Shown: positions 22,475 through 34,234, counted from the first letter of the stretch. The stretch: 64,000 bases of DNA from Vicugna pacos (GCF_048564905.1 NC_133005.1:22065501-22129500); one strand, 5' to 3'. Numbers and translations: made by a program. Notes: generated by a model not told the origin, from the sequence alone.

Positions 22475-22960
22475 CGGTGGAATGTGTTTATTCACTTAAC
22501 AGATGCTTACTGAGCACCTATTATTCACCAGGCACCTTTAAGAAGATGGGAGAGATCCTGGCCTTTTAGGGGCTCTCAGCCTTGGCTGCACATTGAAATC
22601 ACTAGGGAAGAGCTTTAAAAATTCCCTGATCCCTGGGCCTCACCCCAGTGATTCAGTTTCAGCTGGTCTGCAGTGGGGGATCAGGATTTTAAAGAGCTCC
22701 CCTAGTGACTCCAGTGTGCAGAGGTATTGAAGAGCCACAGGTTTGAGAGAGGAGACAAATGAACAAGTCACCTAAACCCCACACTGGGCAGGGGTCCATC
22801 CTGTGAAGGAGGAGGGCTCAGGGAGGTGGGGCTGCTGTTTAAGACTCTCGGTCCTAGAGGGCTGCTCAGGGAGGTGACATTGGAGTAGGATGGACCCAAA
22901 GAAAGTGAGGGAATTAATCATGGGAAATCTGGGGAAGAGGGAGCAGCCAGGGTAAGATTC
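22475..22960 (+). repeat. Family A copy split by a MER20-type element
   Basis: The 5' part ('atgcttactgagcacctatt', 'caccaggcacctttaagaag') is separated from the 3' part ('ggctgctcagggaggtgaca', 'gggaaatctggggaagaggg') by the transposon at 22,568-22,742. The transposon inserted into an already present family A copy. Confidence 0.55.
22568..22742 (+). mobile_element. MER20-type hAT DNA transposon fossil
   Basis: 'ctcagccttggctgcacatt', 'agagctttaaaaattccctg', 'ttttaaagagctcccctagt' and 'gagccacag' give MER20 landmarks with its roughly palindromic layout. Confidence 0.75.
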
Positions 22961-23564
22961 CAGATGAACAGATGGATCCTCAGCCAAGAAAAGTCCTGAA
23001 GCTATTCCTCTCACCGATCCTTGAGCCCCAGCAGCGTGGTTTCCCCTGGCCTGAACGAACTGACTCTGTTTTGAGGTCCTAACTCTCTTCCTCCTTCCTG
23101 TCTGCATCTCCGGGCAGAGCCTCTTAGCCCTGGCCTTAGTAACTTGGGTAGAAGGCGGCAAGAAAAGCCACATCCAAATATTGGAGTTGTCTTCAGCTGT
23201 CTCCAGGTGCTCCAAATTGGATCAGAATCAGCCTCTTCCTCCCTCTCCCACACCCACCCCGCCTCCACCCCAGCCCAGAAAAGCATGGGGCTTGGAGGAG
23301 AGGGGGAGGGAGAGGTAGCCTCCAGAGGTCACGCAGCCCCACCTTACCCCTTGGGGAAGCCTCTATGAGGCTGGGCAGCTGGGTCCATCTGACTTGGGTC
23401 CTGGGGGCCCCCGGAGCTAACGGGTGCTCCGGCCTCACAGATCAGAAGCAGACTGGGCGTGGCCAGATGTGGGCAAGGTCGCCTCCTCTGTACCTAGGCC
23501 ATGAGCACTGGTCAGCCTGACTGGGGCTCTCCTGTCCAGAGGACTCTCTCAGAGTCCTCGGTAT

Positions 23565-23890
23565 TAGAGAAATAACTTAGAAAGTTATTTTAGAGTGTTG
23601 CATTAGAATTGCATTCAAATAATGCAGAAATGTCACATCCTTAGATTAGAATGTTGTGTTACAATGTCTTATAATATTGTAGCGGGATATTATGTAACGT
23701 TGTGCATTAGAATAGTATGTTGCTTCAGAGCATTAGATGAGAATGTGGGTTAGAGCTGCGCTAATATGTGGCAGCAGAATATTAAGCTGTGTTGGCGTAT
23801 TGTATTTGAATGTTATGTTATAATAGCACGTTAGAGCGTTACATTAAAATATTGTGGACATGTTTTGTTAGCATGTTATCTGAGGGTGGC
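23565..23890 (+). repeat. AT-rich degenerate tandem repeat (TTAGAATGTTATG-like unit)
   Basis: About 325 bp in which a unit close to TTAGAATGTTATG or TAATATTGTG recurs in roughly 11-22 bp steps: 'gcattagaattgcat', 'gattagaatgttgtgtta', 'cattagaatagtatgttg', 'tttgaatgttatgttata', 'gttagagcgttacattaa' and 'gttagcatgttatc'. I know no interspersed repeat of this form, so it looks like a local, decayed minisatellite. Confidence 0.6.
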
Positions 23891-23939
23891 AAGTGGAATC
23901 TGGAAATCACAGCCAGCTCAGGGAATTGCCAGTGCTTGG

Positions 23940-24130
23940 ATGAGGTACAGAGCGACGCCTGGCCCGGCAATCTTGGGAGAGCCGGATTTGGGTTGAGCTC
24001 TGCCACTGACTCTTTCCCAACTCTTCCTCTCCTGGGACCTCAGTTTCCCCATTTTTAAGACAGGGCTGCTGGACAGTGTTCCCTAGAGTCTCTCTCACAT
24101 TGGCTGTTTATGAAGCTCCAAGTGCTAGAA
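23940..24130 (+). repeat. MIR SINE fossil
   Basis: 'gggttgagctctgccactga', 'gggacctcagtttccccatt' and 'ggctgctggacagtg' are MIR landmarks. Confidence 0.6.
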
Positions 24131-24614
24131 TTTTGCTTTTGGCCTCCTCCCGGGGAGGAAGTGAGAATTCTTATTAACAATGAGGTTGATCTTATCAGGG
24201 AATAAATGACTTTCTGAGAGTAAACAGCTTCCTCACCGACAGGAAAAGTAAGAGGATCAAGGACCAGGGGAGAGACACTCCAGGCGGCTGGAACACGGGG
24301 CCTCCAGCCAAGAGTCCATTGCCACCACCTCCCTAAGCCTCGGCCAGATCCCTAACAACTCACATTTCTGCCCCCTTCCCAACATAGATCAGGCCCCTTC
24401 AGAAGTAGGTCTTGAATACCTGGTTTGAGCAAAAACACCCTGGGCCTCCTCAACCCCAAGCCTCACTGCTCCTTACTCCTTACTTACAGACGCCAAGGTG
24501 ACCTGGGGAAATCCACATGCTCAGACATACTCTGTTCTGTACATTTTCAGGGTTTTCACACACCCCCACCTGTAGGCCCCAGTGACCCCTGTGGTCTCTG
24601 ATCTAACACAGTTA

Positions 24615-24790
24615 AGAAGTTAAGAGCATGTCCGGCCGGCCAGCTAATGACCATGAGTGTCTTCTGCAAGCCACTTCCCCTTCTGAATCTGTATCCTTAA
24701 CTGCAAAATGGAGTGAGAGTGGGGACTTCTATTGGGCATGGTGAGCATGAACTTGAGGTCATATCTGCAAAGCATTTAGCTTGGCTCCGA
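24615..24790 (+). repeat. MIR SINE fossil
   Basis: 'gcaagccacttccccttctg', 'taactgcaaaatggagtgag' and 'gtcatatctgcaaagcattt' follow MIR order. Confidence 0.55.
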
Positions 24791-25439
24791 TCAAGTGGCA
24801 GCTGCACTGAGCTTGAGGTTGAGGTTGAGGTTGTCCAGATCTGGGCACACCTCACAATCTCACCTATGCTTCTAGCCTGGAATATGGGCCCCAGCCTTCC
24901 TGCATGCTCCAGTTTGGAAAGTAACAGCCATACCTGGCATCCATGGTCATCCTGAGATGAAAGGGGAAATCCAGAGGAGAAAGGGAGCCAGGAGTCTTTG
25001 TGGTTGGAAGAAGGCTTTCCTAGGAAGTTGGCAGCGAGCATGGTGGGTTTCGCTGAAACAAGTCTCTTGGTATGTGCAAGGGCATCTGAAAAGGCAGACA
25101 AGGTCTTTAAACCTAGAGAAAAGTCTGGGCAAGGTTCTTGCCCCATGTTGCTTCACTGGCTGACCTCTTCCTATCTCAGGGATTCAATTATTTGTAAAGT
25201 GGGGCATAAAAAGGCACTTCTTTCACAAGGCCATTGTAAGAGTCAAATAAAATGGTACAACTCGTGAATCCACAAAAGGCCATAAGAGGCTTCGTGTGGT
25301 ATGGAGATGGAGAACAAAGCATCATGCAGAAATGGAGAAGAAAGAGAGGAGTGAAAAGGAAATTGGAGGGGAAGGGGATGAGTTAGAAGAATTGCATGTT
25401 ATGGACAGCCCCTTGGGCAGTCCACAGGGAAACTTCCAG

Positions 25440-25640
25440 ATCTAGCATGGGGTAGGCAGTCAGCTGACTTGAGTGTGAAGACTAGCTTTGCCATCAGCTT
25501 GTTTTGTTAATTTGAGCTGGTCCCCCACCCTCTTTGGGCCTCAGTGTTCTCATAGGTCACAAGGGCCAGTCAGACTGGATGACCTCCCATGGTGCACCCT
25601 CCCTTGGGCCCTTGAATTCTCTGTTGTGCAGCCACAAGTC
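25440..25640 (+). repeat. MIR SINE fragment
   Basis: 'gaagactagctttgccatca', 'ctctttgggcctcagtgttc' and 'gactggatgacctcc' are consistent with a decayed MIR. Confidence 0.5.
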
Positions 25641-26044
25641 CTTGATTCCTGGAAATGCTTGGCTGGGGAGACTTGAATTGCTCACAACTCCTAAGTACCT
25701 TCATTCTCATCTTTATGATTGGCCCAAGGATGGCAAGGAAATGATCTCAAGCTCTTGGAGGGGGTAGTTGAGAAAGCTGGGGACAATCAGTGGTCAGTGT
25801 ACCTGCCTGAGGCTTGGTGACAATTCTCAGATCCTGTCTGCTTGCTTTCCCTGTGGTCACCTGCTGGGAAGAGTGGGAGTTGAATAAATATGTGCTAGAC
25901 ATAGTACCTGACACTGGAGCAAAGCAGTGAGTAATACAAATCCTGTTCTTACTCTCACAGGACTAACATTCAGGGAGTAGGATGACCCATACATTAGAGC
26001 TCTGCTGTTTGGTACATATATGTTTAGTATTGTTATATTTCCTT

Positions 26045-27560
26045 GTTCAACAGACACTTCTTAACGTATAATGCCCTTCTTTGTCTCTTACAACAGTGTT
26101 TGGCTTAAAGTCTATTTTGTCTGATATTAGTTTAGCCACCCCAGGTCTCTTTTGGTTACTATTTGCATAGAATGCCTTTTTCCATCCTTTCACTTTCAGC
26201 CTATTTGTGTCTTTGGATCTAAAGTAAGTTTTTATAGACAACATATAGTTGGAGATATATATCTATATCTATATCTAAATATATTTTAAGCCATTCTGTC
26301 AATTTATGCTTTATGATTAGAGAGTTTAACACATTTTCATCTAAAGTAATAACTGTTAAGGAAGAATTTACTTTTTCATTTTGTTGTTTTCTGTATGTCT
26401 GATAGCTTTTTTAATCCCTCATTTCCTCCATTATTGCCTTCTCTTGTGTTTAGTTGGTTTTTTATTGTGACATGTTTTGATTCCCTTTTCATTTCTTTGT
26501 GTGTATATTCTATAGATATTTATGACATCTATAGAAATATATTCTATACATAATCAGAAATATCTATAAATATAGATTTTTAGAATAGTTACCATGGGGA
26601 TTACATATAACATCTTATATAACAATCTAATTTGAATTGATACCAACTTAATTTCAATTGCATACAGAAATTCTACCCTTTATAGCCCTGCCCATTCTCC
26701 CACTTTAGTTATTGATGTCACAAATTCCCCCTTTATACATTGTGTACCTACTAACATAGATTTGTAATTAATTTTTATTCATTTGTCTTTTAAATTTTAT
26801 AAAAATTAAAAGGTGGAGTTACAAGCCAAAATTATAATAATATTTGCTTTTACATTTTCCCAAGTATTTACTTTCACCAGAGATCTTCATTTCTTCATAC
26901 AGCTTTTAGTTACTATCTAGCATCTTTTTATTTCAACCTGAAGGACTCCCATTAACATTTCTTATAGGGCAGGTCTAATGGTAATGAACTAACTCCCTCA
27001 GTTTTTGCTTATCTTGGAGTGTCTTAATTTCTCCTTCATTTTTAAAGGATAGTTTTGTTGGGTAAGAATTTTTGGTCAAAAGGTTTTTTTCTTTCAATAC
27101 TTTAAATATATTCTCCTACTCTTTTCTAGTCTTGGAGGTTTCTGTTGAGAAATAGGCTGATGACCACATTGAGGACCACTTGTAGGTGATGAATCAATTC
27201 TCTCTTGGTGCTTTCAAGATTTTGTCTCTGGCTTTGGCATTTTGCAATTTGACTATATTGTGGCTCAGTGTTGGTCAGTTAGAGTATACCCTCTTGGAAT
27301 TTGTTCAGCTTCTTGGATTTGTAGACACATGTATTTCGTCAAATTTGGGGCATTTTAGCCATTTTCTTCTTCAAATAATCTCTCTGCTCCTTTTTCTCCT
27401 CTTCTTCTGGGACTTTCATAATGCATATATTGGTCCTTTAATGCTGTCCCACAAGTTTCTTAGGTTCTTTTCATTTTTCCTCTTTGTGTTCTTCAGACTC
27501 AATGATTTCTGTCTTCAAGTTCACTGATTCTTTCTTCAGCCAACTCAAATACATTGCACA
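26045..27560 (-). mobile_element. L1/HAL1-type LINE, antisense
   Basis: About 1.5 kb reads, on the + strand, 'taaagtctattttgtctgat', 'tccatcctttcactttcagc', 'taccatggggattacatata', 'cctgaaggactcccattaac', 'tagggcaggtctaatggtaa', 'aatttctccttcatttttaa' and 'gggactttcataatgcatat'. This is the reverse complement of an L1/HAL1 segment covering the ORF1 C-terminal half and its downstream spacer. It is decayed, with only short open stretches. Confidence 0.75.
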
Positions 27561-28215
27561 TCATAGGCAGCAGAATAGCAGAACAGGAAGCTCCAAGCTC
27601 TCATCTCTCTCATGGAAGCATCAAAAACAAAAACTAGAAACTGCACTGAACTAATACAAGAGCTCTAAAAACAGTCAAAGGTTTACAGCAACCAAGTGAG
27701 TATTCAATCAAGATGCCTGGCACAAGACTATGGGTGGACACATACAATAGATCATCTGTGGACCCAGGCATCTGTGGTTCTATATTCTCCCTGAAGCTTC
27801 ATAAGCAGTGCCTGCTACTTCTCTCCACCTGAGATCCAAATTAGATGGAACAGGAACCAGTTCTCCACGCAGCCCTCATCAGATTAGAATGTTGCAGATG
27901 AGGAGGTCTGCTTTGCAAACTCTGATTTGAGGGACGGACCTCAGAACTGGGCTGCTGCTTCCCCCAGACCAAGACCACTGTTGTGCCAGGGCAAAGAGCG
28001 GACAAGAGCTAGTAAAAGCAGCACAAAACATTTCCTGTTGTTGAAGGTGGGTTTTTCTTGATTGGGCGTTTACTTGGTTGTTATAAACCTTTGATTGTTT
28101 TTCAGGGCTCCTATATTAGTTCAGTGCATTTTCTGGGTTTTTGCTTTTGTTTTTGATGTTTCTGTGGGAGGAATGAGAGTTTAGAGCTTCTGAGTCTGCC
28201 CTTTTGCTGCCTCTA
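27561..28215 (-). mobile_element. Probable continuation of the antisense LINE (5' part)
   Basis: The text from 'aggcagcagaatagcagaac' through 'gcttctgagtctgcccttttgctgcc' resembles the 5' part of an L1/HAL1 element, but the internal order is unclear and rearrangement is likely. Confidence 0.4.
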
Positions 28216-28269
28216 ATGGACAGCTCATTCGGAACACTCAAATATTTAACTGCAAATTACAGGGAAAGC

Positions 28270-28700
28270 GAATGGTATTGTTAGTTGTGAATGTGTGCAG
28301 GGCAGAAGCTACTATGAATAATTGGGATAAGGGAAGACCTTGGGGAATGGATGATTTTTGAACTGAAGGAGAGGAAGGAAGAGGCCAGGAAAGGAATTGA
28401 GGAAAGAGAAAAAGAACAAAGGCCCCAAGGTGGGGGGAAAAAAAAAAACTGGTTTTTCCTGGGTTCTGTAGAAACGCTGATTTTGAAGTCCAGGGAGGCC
28501 TAGGGGTCAAAGCACACAGGGTCTGGGAGCCAGGATGAACATTTGGGCTTTATTCGAACATGGAGAGTTTTAAGAACTAAAGAGACCTCGTGATTTCTAT
28601 TTAAAATGACAAGGCCACTGTGTAGATAAGGCTTAGGGTGGAAGCATGGAGACCAGTGAGGAGGCTGGTACAGTGTAGATACCCTAGTGAGAAATGAAGC
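28270..28700 (+). repeat. Diverged family A copy
   Basis: 'tttgggctttattcgaacat', 'ggccactgtgtagataaggc', 'gaagcatggagaccagtgag' and 'gaggctggtacagtgtagat' match the family A 3' part. The 5' part is much altered. Confidence 0.45.
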
Positions 28701-29149
28701 CAGAGTCTGGGAATCAGGGCCAGCCCTTGGCAGGAGTCACATAAGGCTGAGTTTTGTGGGAACAGCCTGGCAGCATCCCTGAGGCTTTGAGAGGTGGACT
28801 AGGGAACAGCTTTGGCTGAGTCAAACCGAGTCTGGTGCCAGGGCAAGTGGGGAGTGGGGGGAAGCCCAGTTTTGCCCCTGTGGGCTTCTTTTGAAGTTCT
28901 GTGCTCTGCCTCTCCCATCTGTGCCTTTCTCTAGGGAAAAGAAGGCAGGCTGTGCCCTTGGGGTTTGCAGAATCAGCATCTGAAAGGTCCATGTTTTTCA
29001 AACAGAAACTGGCTCATTGAGACAATGAGGAATCTGTGTCCAAGAGAGGGGCTATGGCCGTGGCCTCACAGCGAGTGGGCCTCCTTCAGTGAGGATGAGT
29101 CAGGGACCACATCACTCAGTTTCCGCTGATACTGAGGTGTCATCTTTCT

Positions 29150-29440
29150 CAGGGTGGCTGAGGTTAAACACGAGGATTCCAAAGCTGGGCTGGCCTGGCC
29201 AGAGTCCTGACCCTGTGACTCACAGTGTCCTTTTGTGCAGGCTGCTGCCCCTCTCTGAGCCTCAGTTTCCTCATCGGTACCACTGATGTGACAATAGTCC
29301 CCACAGCATTGGTTTATCATGAACTATGTGAGATATTGTGTGCACCACACTTAGCAGATGCTTGGCTCATGAAGTGCCCAATAATTGATCTTTGCAATGA
29401 CATTGCTAATTACTTTGATAACTGTTATTATTAGCAGGGG
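29150..29440 (+). repeat. MIR SINE fossil
   Basis: 'gagcctcagtttcctcatcg', 'tcatgaactatgtgagatat' and 'ttagcagatgcttggctcat' follow MIR. Confidence 0.6.
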
Positions 29441-30989
29441 ATCCTGCTAACAATTTGAAGCGCTCATCAGAACCACAAAATCCAGTTTGGTCTGGTTTGG
29501 GAGAAAGTCAGAGGGAGTGATCCCTTCTTCTTCTTCTTGTTCTCTCTGTCTGAGACACAGAGCTCTTCTGCTCTCAGGCCCTGCAAGCCATCTCATGTTC
29601 AAAGTGAGATGTCATGGGTCGAAGAGAAGGAAAGAGACCCTTCAGAAGGAAGAGTGATGAGTGATTAAGTCCATTCCTCGTAGACGGTGGATGACAGTTG
29701 AGATGGACCTTGAGGTTAGGTTGGAAATACACAAGCCAAGATGGCAGGCTGGCATTCCAGGAGAAGGGAGGAGCCCCAGCCAAGGTTTAGGGGGTAGAAA
29801 AGTGTTTCTTACTCCTTTTGGGTAGGCAGAAAAGAAAGTGACTCATTTTAGCCATATGAAAAGAGAGAGTGGCTCATTTTGTGATGGGAGAGTGAATACA
29901 AAGAAGTAAAGTTGTTAGGATGTGACTGGGTCATGGTTGCCAGGGTAGGGGAATTTGATCTGCACCCTGCAAGTGGTGGGAGATGTGACTGTTTCTGAGG
30001 AAGGGAGGACCATTCTTAGAGATGGGCTTTGGGAAGACCCATACACAGACCAGGGGCCCCAAACCCTGCCCAGAGCCCTTTCAGCAGTCTATGCCAGGGA
30101 TGCTGAGGCCCAGCCTTGGACAATGGGAGTGTGGATGGAGGGAGATTCCAGATGGAGTATAAAGTCAACACAGCTTGACAACTAACTAGAAGTGACAGGG
30201 AAGAACGAGGACCTGAGGCAGGCTCCCAGTTGGCAACTGGATAGTTGAGATGAAGGCCAAGGCCAGAGGAGGTCTGGGGAGGAAGACGGTGGTGTTGGCT
30301 CTGGACACGCCTGGCTTGAGGAGCCTGTGACCCCTTGGCAGGCGCAGCTGGCTCTGCAGGTCCAGACTGAGAGGTCTCAGGGTCAGAGGCAGGGATTTGA
30401 TGATGGTTATGCCCGAGTTTGTCGGATTTACTGAGGGACACGGGCAGAGGAGAGGAGGGTCGGGTGGGGACACAGGCCGCTGCTGACTTCTTGGCCCACG
30501 TGTGGCCCCAACCTGGCCTGGAACAGGCTTGTCACTTCCCTCAGTGGCCATCCCTCCTTCTTCTCATCTTTCACTTCCTTTCTGGCCCTCACTTAGCTGC
30601 GTCATTTTAGGGAACTTGGAAACCAGGCCTCGTGTCTTTAACTTACGAAATTATACACTCCAATGAGCCGGAAAGGGGCTTTTGGAATAATTCTATTGAA
30701 AATATGTGGGTTTTCGCCTTGAAATGATCTTCCTGAAATTATCCCCTTTCTCTCTTTATAAATATTAAAAAGAAGGAATCAGAGGCTTAGTGCTTTAAAT
30801 CCCTATTCAGGGATTTCTCTTCTGCCTCCCAGGAAAGCAACCAGTCATTTCTGGAAGAAAAGGAAGAGGCTGGCTCAGTTCCCTTTTGCATGACCCCCCA
30901 CCCCCAGCCCGCCTTGGGAGTACCGCTGACCAGTCTCTTTTTGTCCCCCTACAGCTAAGCTGGGATGTGCTGGAATGTTCTGTGTCAAT
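29441..30989. other. Mostly unassigned stretch
   Basis: Family A-like words occur at about 29,600-29,960 ('gaccttgaggttaggttgga', 'ggcattccaggagaagggag'). The AT-rich part 30,630-30,830 is low-copy by eye. No exon is supported. Confidence 0.4.
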
Positions 30990-31365
30990 GTGGGGATGTG
31001 AGAGGGAAGGAGCAGGCTTGGGAGGGGTGGGGAGAGGGAAGGAGAGAATGGCTGCAGAGACGGAGGCAGAGAGAGCGACACAGAGAAGTAGGGAGGGAGA
31101 CGCGGAGTGAGAGTGAGAGAGACAGACTGAGAGAGAGGAATGGCTCTCAGGAGGAAGAGAGACACATAAAAATCCAGAGAGAGAGACAGAGATGAGCTGG
31201 GGCAGGAGAGGCAGAGACCCAGAGCCAGAGCCCAGGGAGTAAAGGAGACAGAATACGGAGAGAACGTAGCACCTGGATGCAGAGAGAGAAAGGGGAGCCG
31301 CGAGATAGAGAGACTGCGCGGAGGTGATGGGAGCCTGAGGCAGGCAGCGATGCAGAGCAGGGCTC
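30990..31365 (+). repeat. Purine-rich (GA/GAGACA) tract
   Basis: About 370 bp dominated by GAGA, GAGACA and GGAGA units, interrupted by unique words. Open frames across it on both strands are composition artefacts. Confidence 0.7.
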
Positions 31366-31639
31366 ACTGAATGGAGATGACACAGATTGACAAGTGGGGC
31401 GGCGAAGAACCACAGAACAGGAACACGGTGGGACAGTGATACACAGGAAATGACAAGGAGACTGGGTGGGCCCAGGCTGTGCTGGAGACGAACGTGGGAC
31501 TCGTGTGTGGGATGGCATCAGATGGAAGGAAGCCCCTCGTGCCCAGCCTGGCACCTCTGGGCCTGTCTCAGGCCTGCGACTCGGGTTAAGCGCTATTGAC
31601 CTTTGACACACGAGGGAGGTGTCAGGGAGCAGGAGCCTG

Positions 31640-31790
31640 GCTTAAGAGACGAGTGAATCTAAGCATCAGCTCTGCCAAATTATTGCTGTGCCATCTTGGG
31701 CACTTACTTCAGTTTTCTGGAGCCCTGGTTTTCACATCTGAGAAGTGGGGATAGGGTCCCTGCATCATGGGGTGCCGCGCTGCCCACACG
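31640..31790 (+). repeat. MIR SINE fossil
   Basis: 'catcagctctgccaaattat', 'tgtgccatcttgggcactta' and 'ctgagaagtggggatagggt' follow MIR. Confidence 0.6.
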
Positions 31791-33070
31791 AGGTACCACC
31801 TGATAATGCAGGTAGTCCGCCTTGAGAGAATCAGTTGACGTCATCCATCCTGGAGTCTAGGGCTCAATTATAATCCTTCTGTGATCTCAGAACTGACCGG
31901 CACTGGCCCTGGAAACCTGGAGGGGAAAACCTCTACCCTACAGGCATCTTGAAAGGGGAAATCTGCAGGAAGAAGGGAGCATGTAGTTTCATGGCTGGGA
32001 GAGTCCTTGGGAAGGCTTTCCCAGGCAGCCACGGTGGGTGCAAGAAGTAAGGGGAGAGGTTAGGAAACTTAACTGGTTTCTACCCACCTGAAAGGGGACC
32101 TGGTAATGAGAGACGTGCACTGGCCCGTGGCTCCCACTGTGACCATGAGCCCTCCAGGGCTTCTGCCTGCCTGTCTGACCAAGAGGGTATCAGATTTCAG
32201 GCTCTATAGGGTGTCTGAGACCCTAACATTCAGGGGTTCTAGAAGTCTATGATGCTAAGCAGCCTGATCTGGAGTGGGGAGGGGGTGGCGAGGATGTCCC
32301 TTGTGCCTCCCTGCCGCCCCCAAAGCTGCAGCAGGAACAGAGCCCTCTGCCTTCTGAAGGATCTGTCACAAAGCACGGTGGTGGGTTACTGGTTACCACA
32401 TGAGCCAAGCCCTTGATCTGCCGTGTTTGAGGAAACCCTTTGTTCCTTTCAAGTCTCTATTCTCTCAGCCTGGGCTGGCACAGAGACCGAAGCAGTGTTT
32501 TCTCTTTCTTCCTTTTCTTTTTGGAATTTTAAAAATAACTGGCTTGTACATTCAGGCAGCGTTCCAGAATTGGGTTCCCAGGCTGGGGTTCAGGGCCAGG
32601 GACTCCAGCTGCCCCTTTACTCCTGGGGAGACCTGGGAGGAGGGCAAGCAGACAGGCTGGGGGGGATGGGGAGGGCATTAAAGCATGCCCTCGAGAGAGG
32701 TTCTGGGTCAGGCACCAGCCCTGTGAGGGGAGTGATGGGGGTTCCTGGCTATAGGTCCCCCAAGCTGGCTCACTCCAGTGTGCTCCCATCCCCTTCCAGA
32801 CCTCAGTTTTGTTAAGTGTGACATTAGGGGTCGTAGCAGAGAAGGCTGCCTCTCTCCCTTGCTGGGTCCATGCCAGACATTACTAATCAAGCCCCCATAT
32901 CCTCTCCCCACCCTTCACCCCTCCCCGCCAACCAGGTTGGGTGTTTCTTACCAATTAGATATGAGCAGTGCAGAATGAGACCTCCCTCCCATCCTGGGAC
33001 CAGATCATCTCCAAGGGGCCAATGTAAAGTGAGTACTCAAAAAATAGTTATTTGATGGAAGGACAATTTT
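31791..33070. other. Unassigned stretch; copy of an unknown repeat near 31,950
   Basis: Positions 31,947-32,060 resemble 24,957-25,080: both run from a form of 'tgaaaggggaaatc', through 'agaagggagc' or 'agaaagggag', to 'aaggctttccyaggmag'. The rest has no exon and no repeat I can name. Confidence 0.35.
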
Positions 33071-33074
33071 TTTT

Positions 33075-33356
33075 AGTCCTTACTACATGCCAGCCATTGT
33101 TTGAAGTACTATCTAAGCAGTGAACAAAACAAGAGTTCCTGACCTCAATCCAACGTGCGGGGGAGACAGGCAATAAGCAAATAAGCAGAGAAATATATCA
33201 AATGTCAGGCGGTGATCAGTGCTATGAGGGAAGATGAACCAGAGTAAGACAATAAAGAGTGACACAGTGTGGGTGGGTGGGTGGGGTACATCGTGCACAA
33301 GGTCACCCAAGAAGGTCTTTTGAGGAGGTGACAGTGGAGCAGAGAACTCAACAAAG
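33075..33356 (+). repeat. Family A copy, interrupted at its 3' side
   Basis: 'acatgccagccattgtttga', 'gcagtgaacaaaacaagagt', 'gagacaggcaataagcaaat' and 'tgaggaggtgacagtggagc' give family A. The young L1 tail at 33,370-33,645 inserted beside it. Confidence 0.6.
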
Positions 33357-33369
33357 TGAGAAAATCTCT

Positions 33370-33645
33370 CTTTCTTTTTTTATGGAAGTATACTTGATTT
33401 ATGATGTTAGTTTCAGTGTTAGTTTCTGGTGTACAGCAACGTGATTCAGTTATACATATATACATACATTCTTTTTCATATTCTTTTCCATTATGGTTTA
33501 TTGCAAGATATCGAATACAGTTCCCTGTGCTATACAGCCAGGACCTTGTTGTTTATTTTATTTCTAGTAGTTTGTATCTGCTAATCCCAAACCCCCAATT
33601 TATCCCTTCCCCACCCCCTTTCCCCTTTGGTAACCATAAGTTGGT
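33370..33645 (-). mobile_element. Cetartiodactyl L1 3' end, antisense, with target-site duplication
   Basis: A T-run (33,370-33,381), 'ttagtttctggtgtacagca', 'cattatggtttattgcaaga' and 'ccctgtgctatacagccagg' are the reverse complement of a lineage-specific L1 3' end. It is bracketed by 13-bp near-identical duplications, TGAGAAAATCTCT (33,357-33,369) and TGAGAAAACCTCT (33,646-33,658), the footprint of a LINE insertion. Confidence 0.8.
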
Positions 33646-33658
33646 TGAGAAAACCTCT

Positions 33659-33840
33659 TAAGATTCCATCACTCTAAGACTATGAGGGATCTGACACTAA
33701 GATTCTAAATTTTGATGTGTAAGATTCTAGACTCCCATGAATCTAGGAACCTATAACTAAGATTACAGATTTTTACTGCTCTCACATTCCATGACAATGA
33801 TTCTAGAATTTTGCTACTGTGAAATTCTAGGATTCACTGA
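33659..33840 (+). repeat. Degenerate AGATTCTA-rich tract
   Basis: Variants of 'aagattctaga', 'gaatctagga', 'gattctagaat' and 'aaattctaggat' recur about nine times over 180 bp at irregular spacing. It looks like a decayed tandem repeat. Confidence 0.5.
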
Positions 33841-34234
33841 AGCATCTTTTTGCTTGAATAGACCAGGATTCATTGCCTACCCTTTCCCTGCTACCCCTAG
33901 GAAACGAAGCTGAAAATAGAAACCATCAAAACAACAAGCCATTCCAGCACTAAGTGCCATAGTAAACAAATGGTACAATGTTGCTCCGATGGTTTAATTG
34001 CAGCAGTTGCAGACAAGCCCATTCATGAGAGGATCTTTAGTTGATGAAGAGGGGGACTGAGCCCTCGGGGGAAGAGGCAGCTTGTGGTTACCCCTGGGGA
34101 GAGGTCTGAACCACCCCAAGGGAGCTGATGCTCTGGGGAGCCAGCTGGATTTTAGCAGCCCAAGCCCTGGTTAGCAGGATCAGACTTCCCTTGCCTTTGG
34201 GGACCAAGATGGTGGACATTTTAATGAGAAGATT

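Noticed and set aside
26045-27560. A gene suggested by the 113-codon frame at 27,186-27,527
   Set aside because: It lies wholly within an antisense L1/HAL1-type LINE and is a chance frame of the reverse strand.
30990-31365. Coding frames in the purine-rich tract
   Set aside because: Glu/Arg-rich frames on one strand and Ser/Leu/Pro-rich frames on the other are direct translations of a GA repeat.
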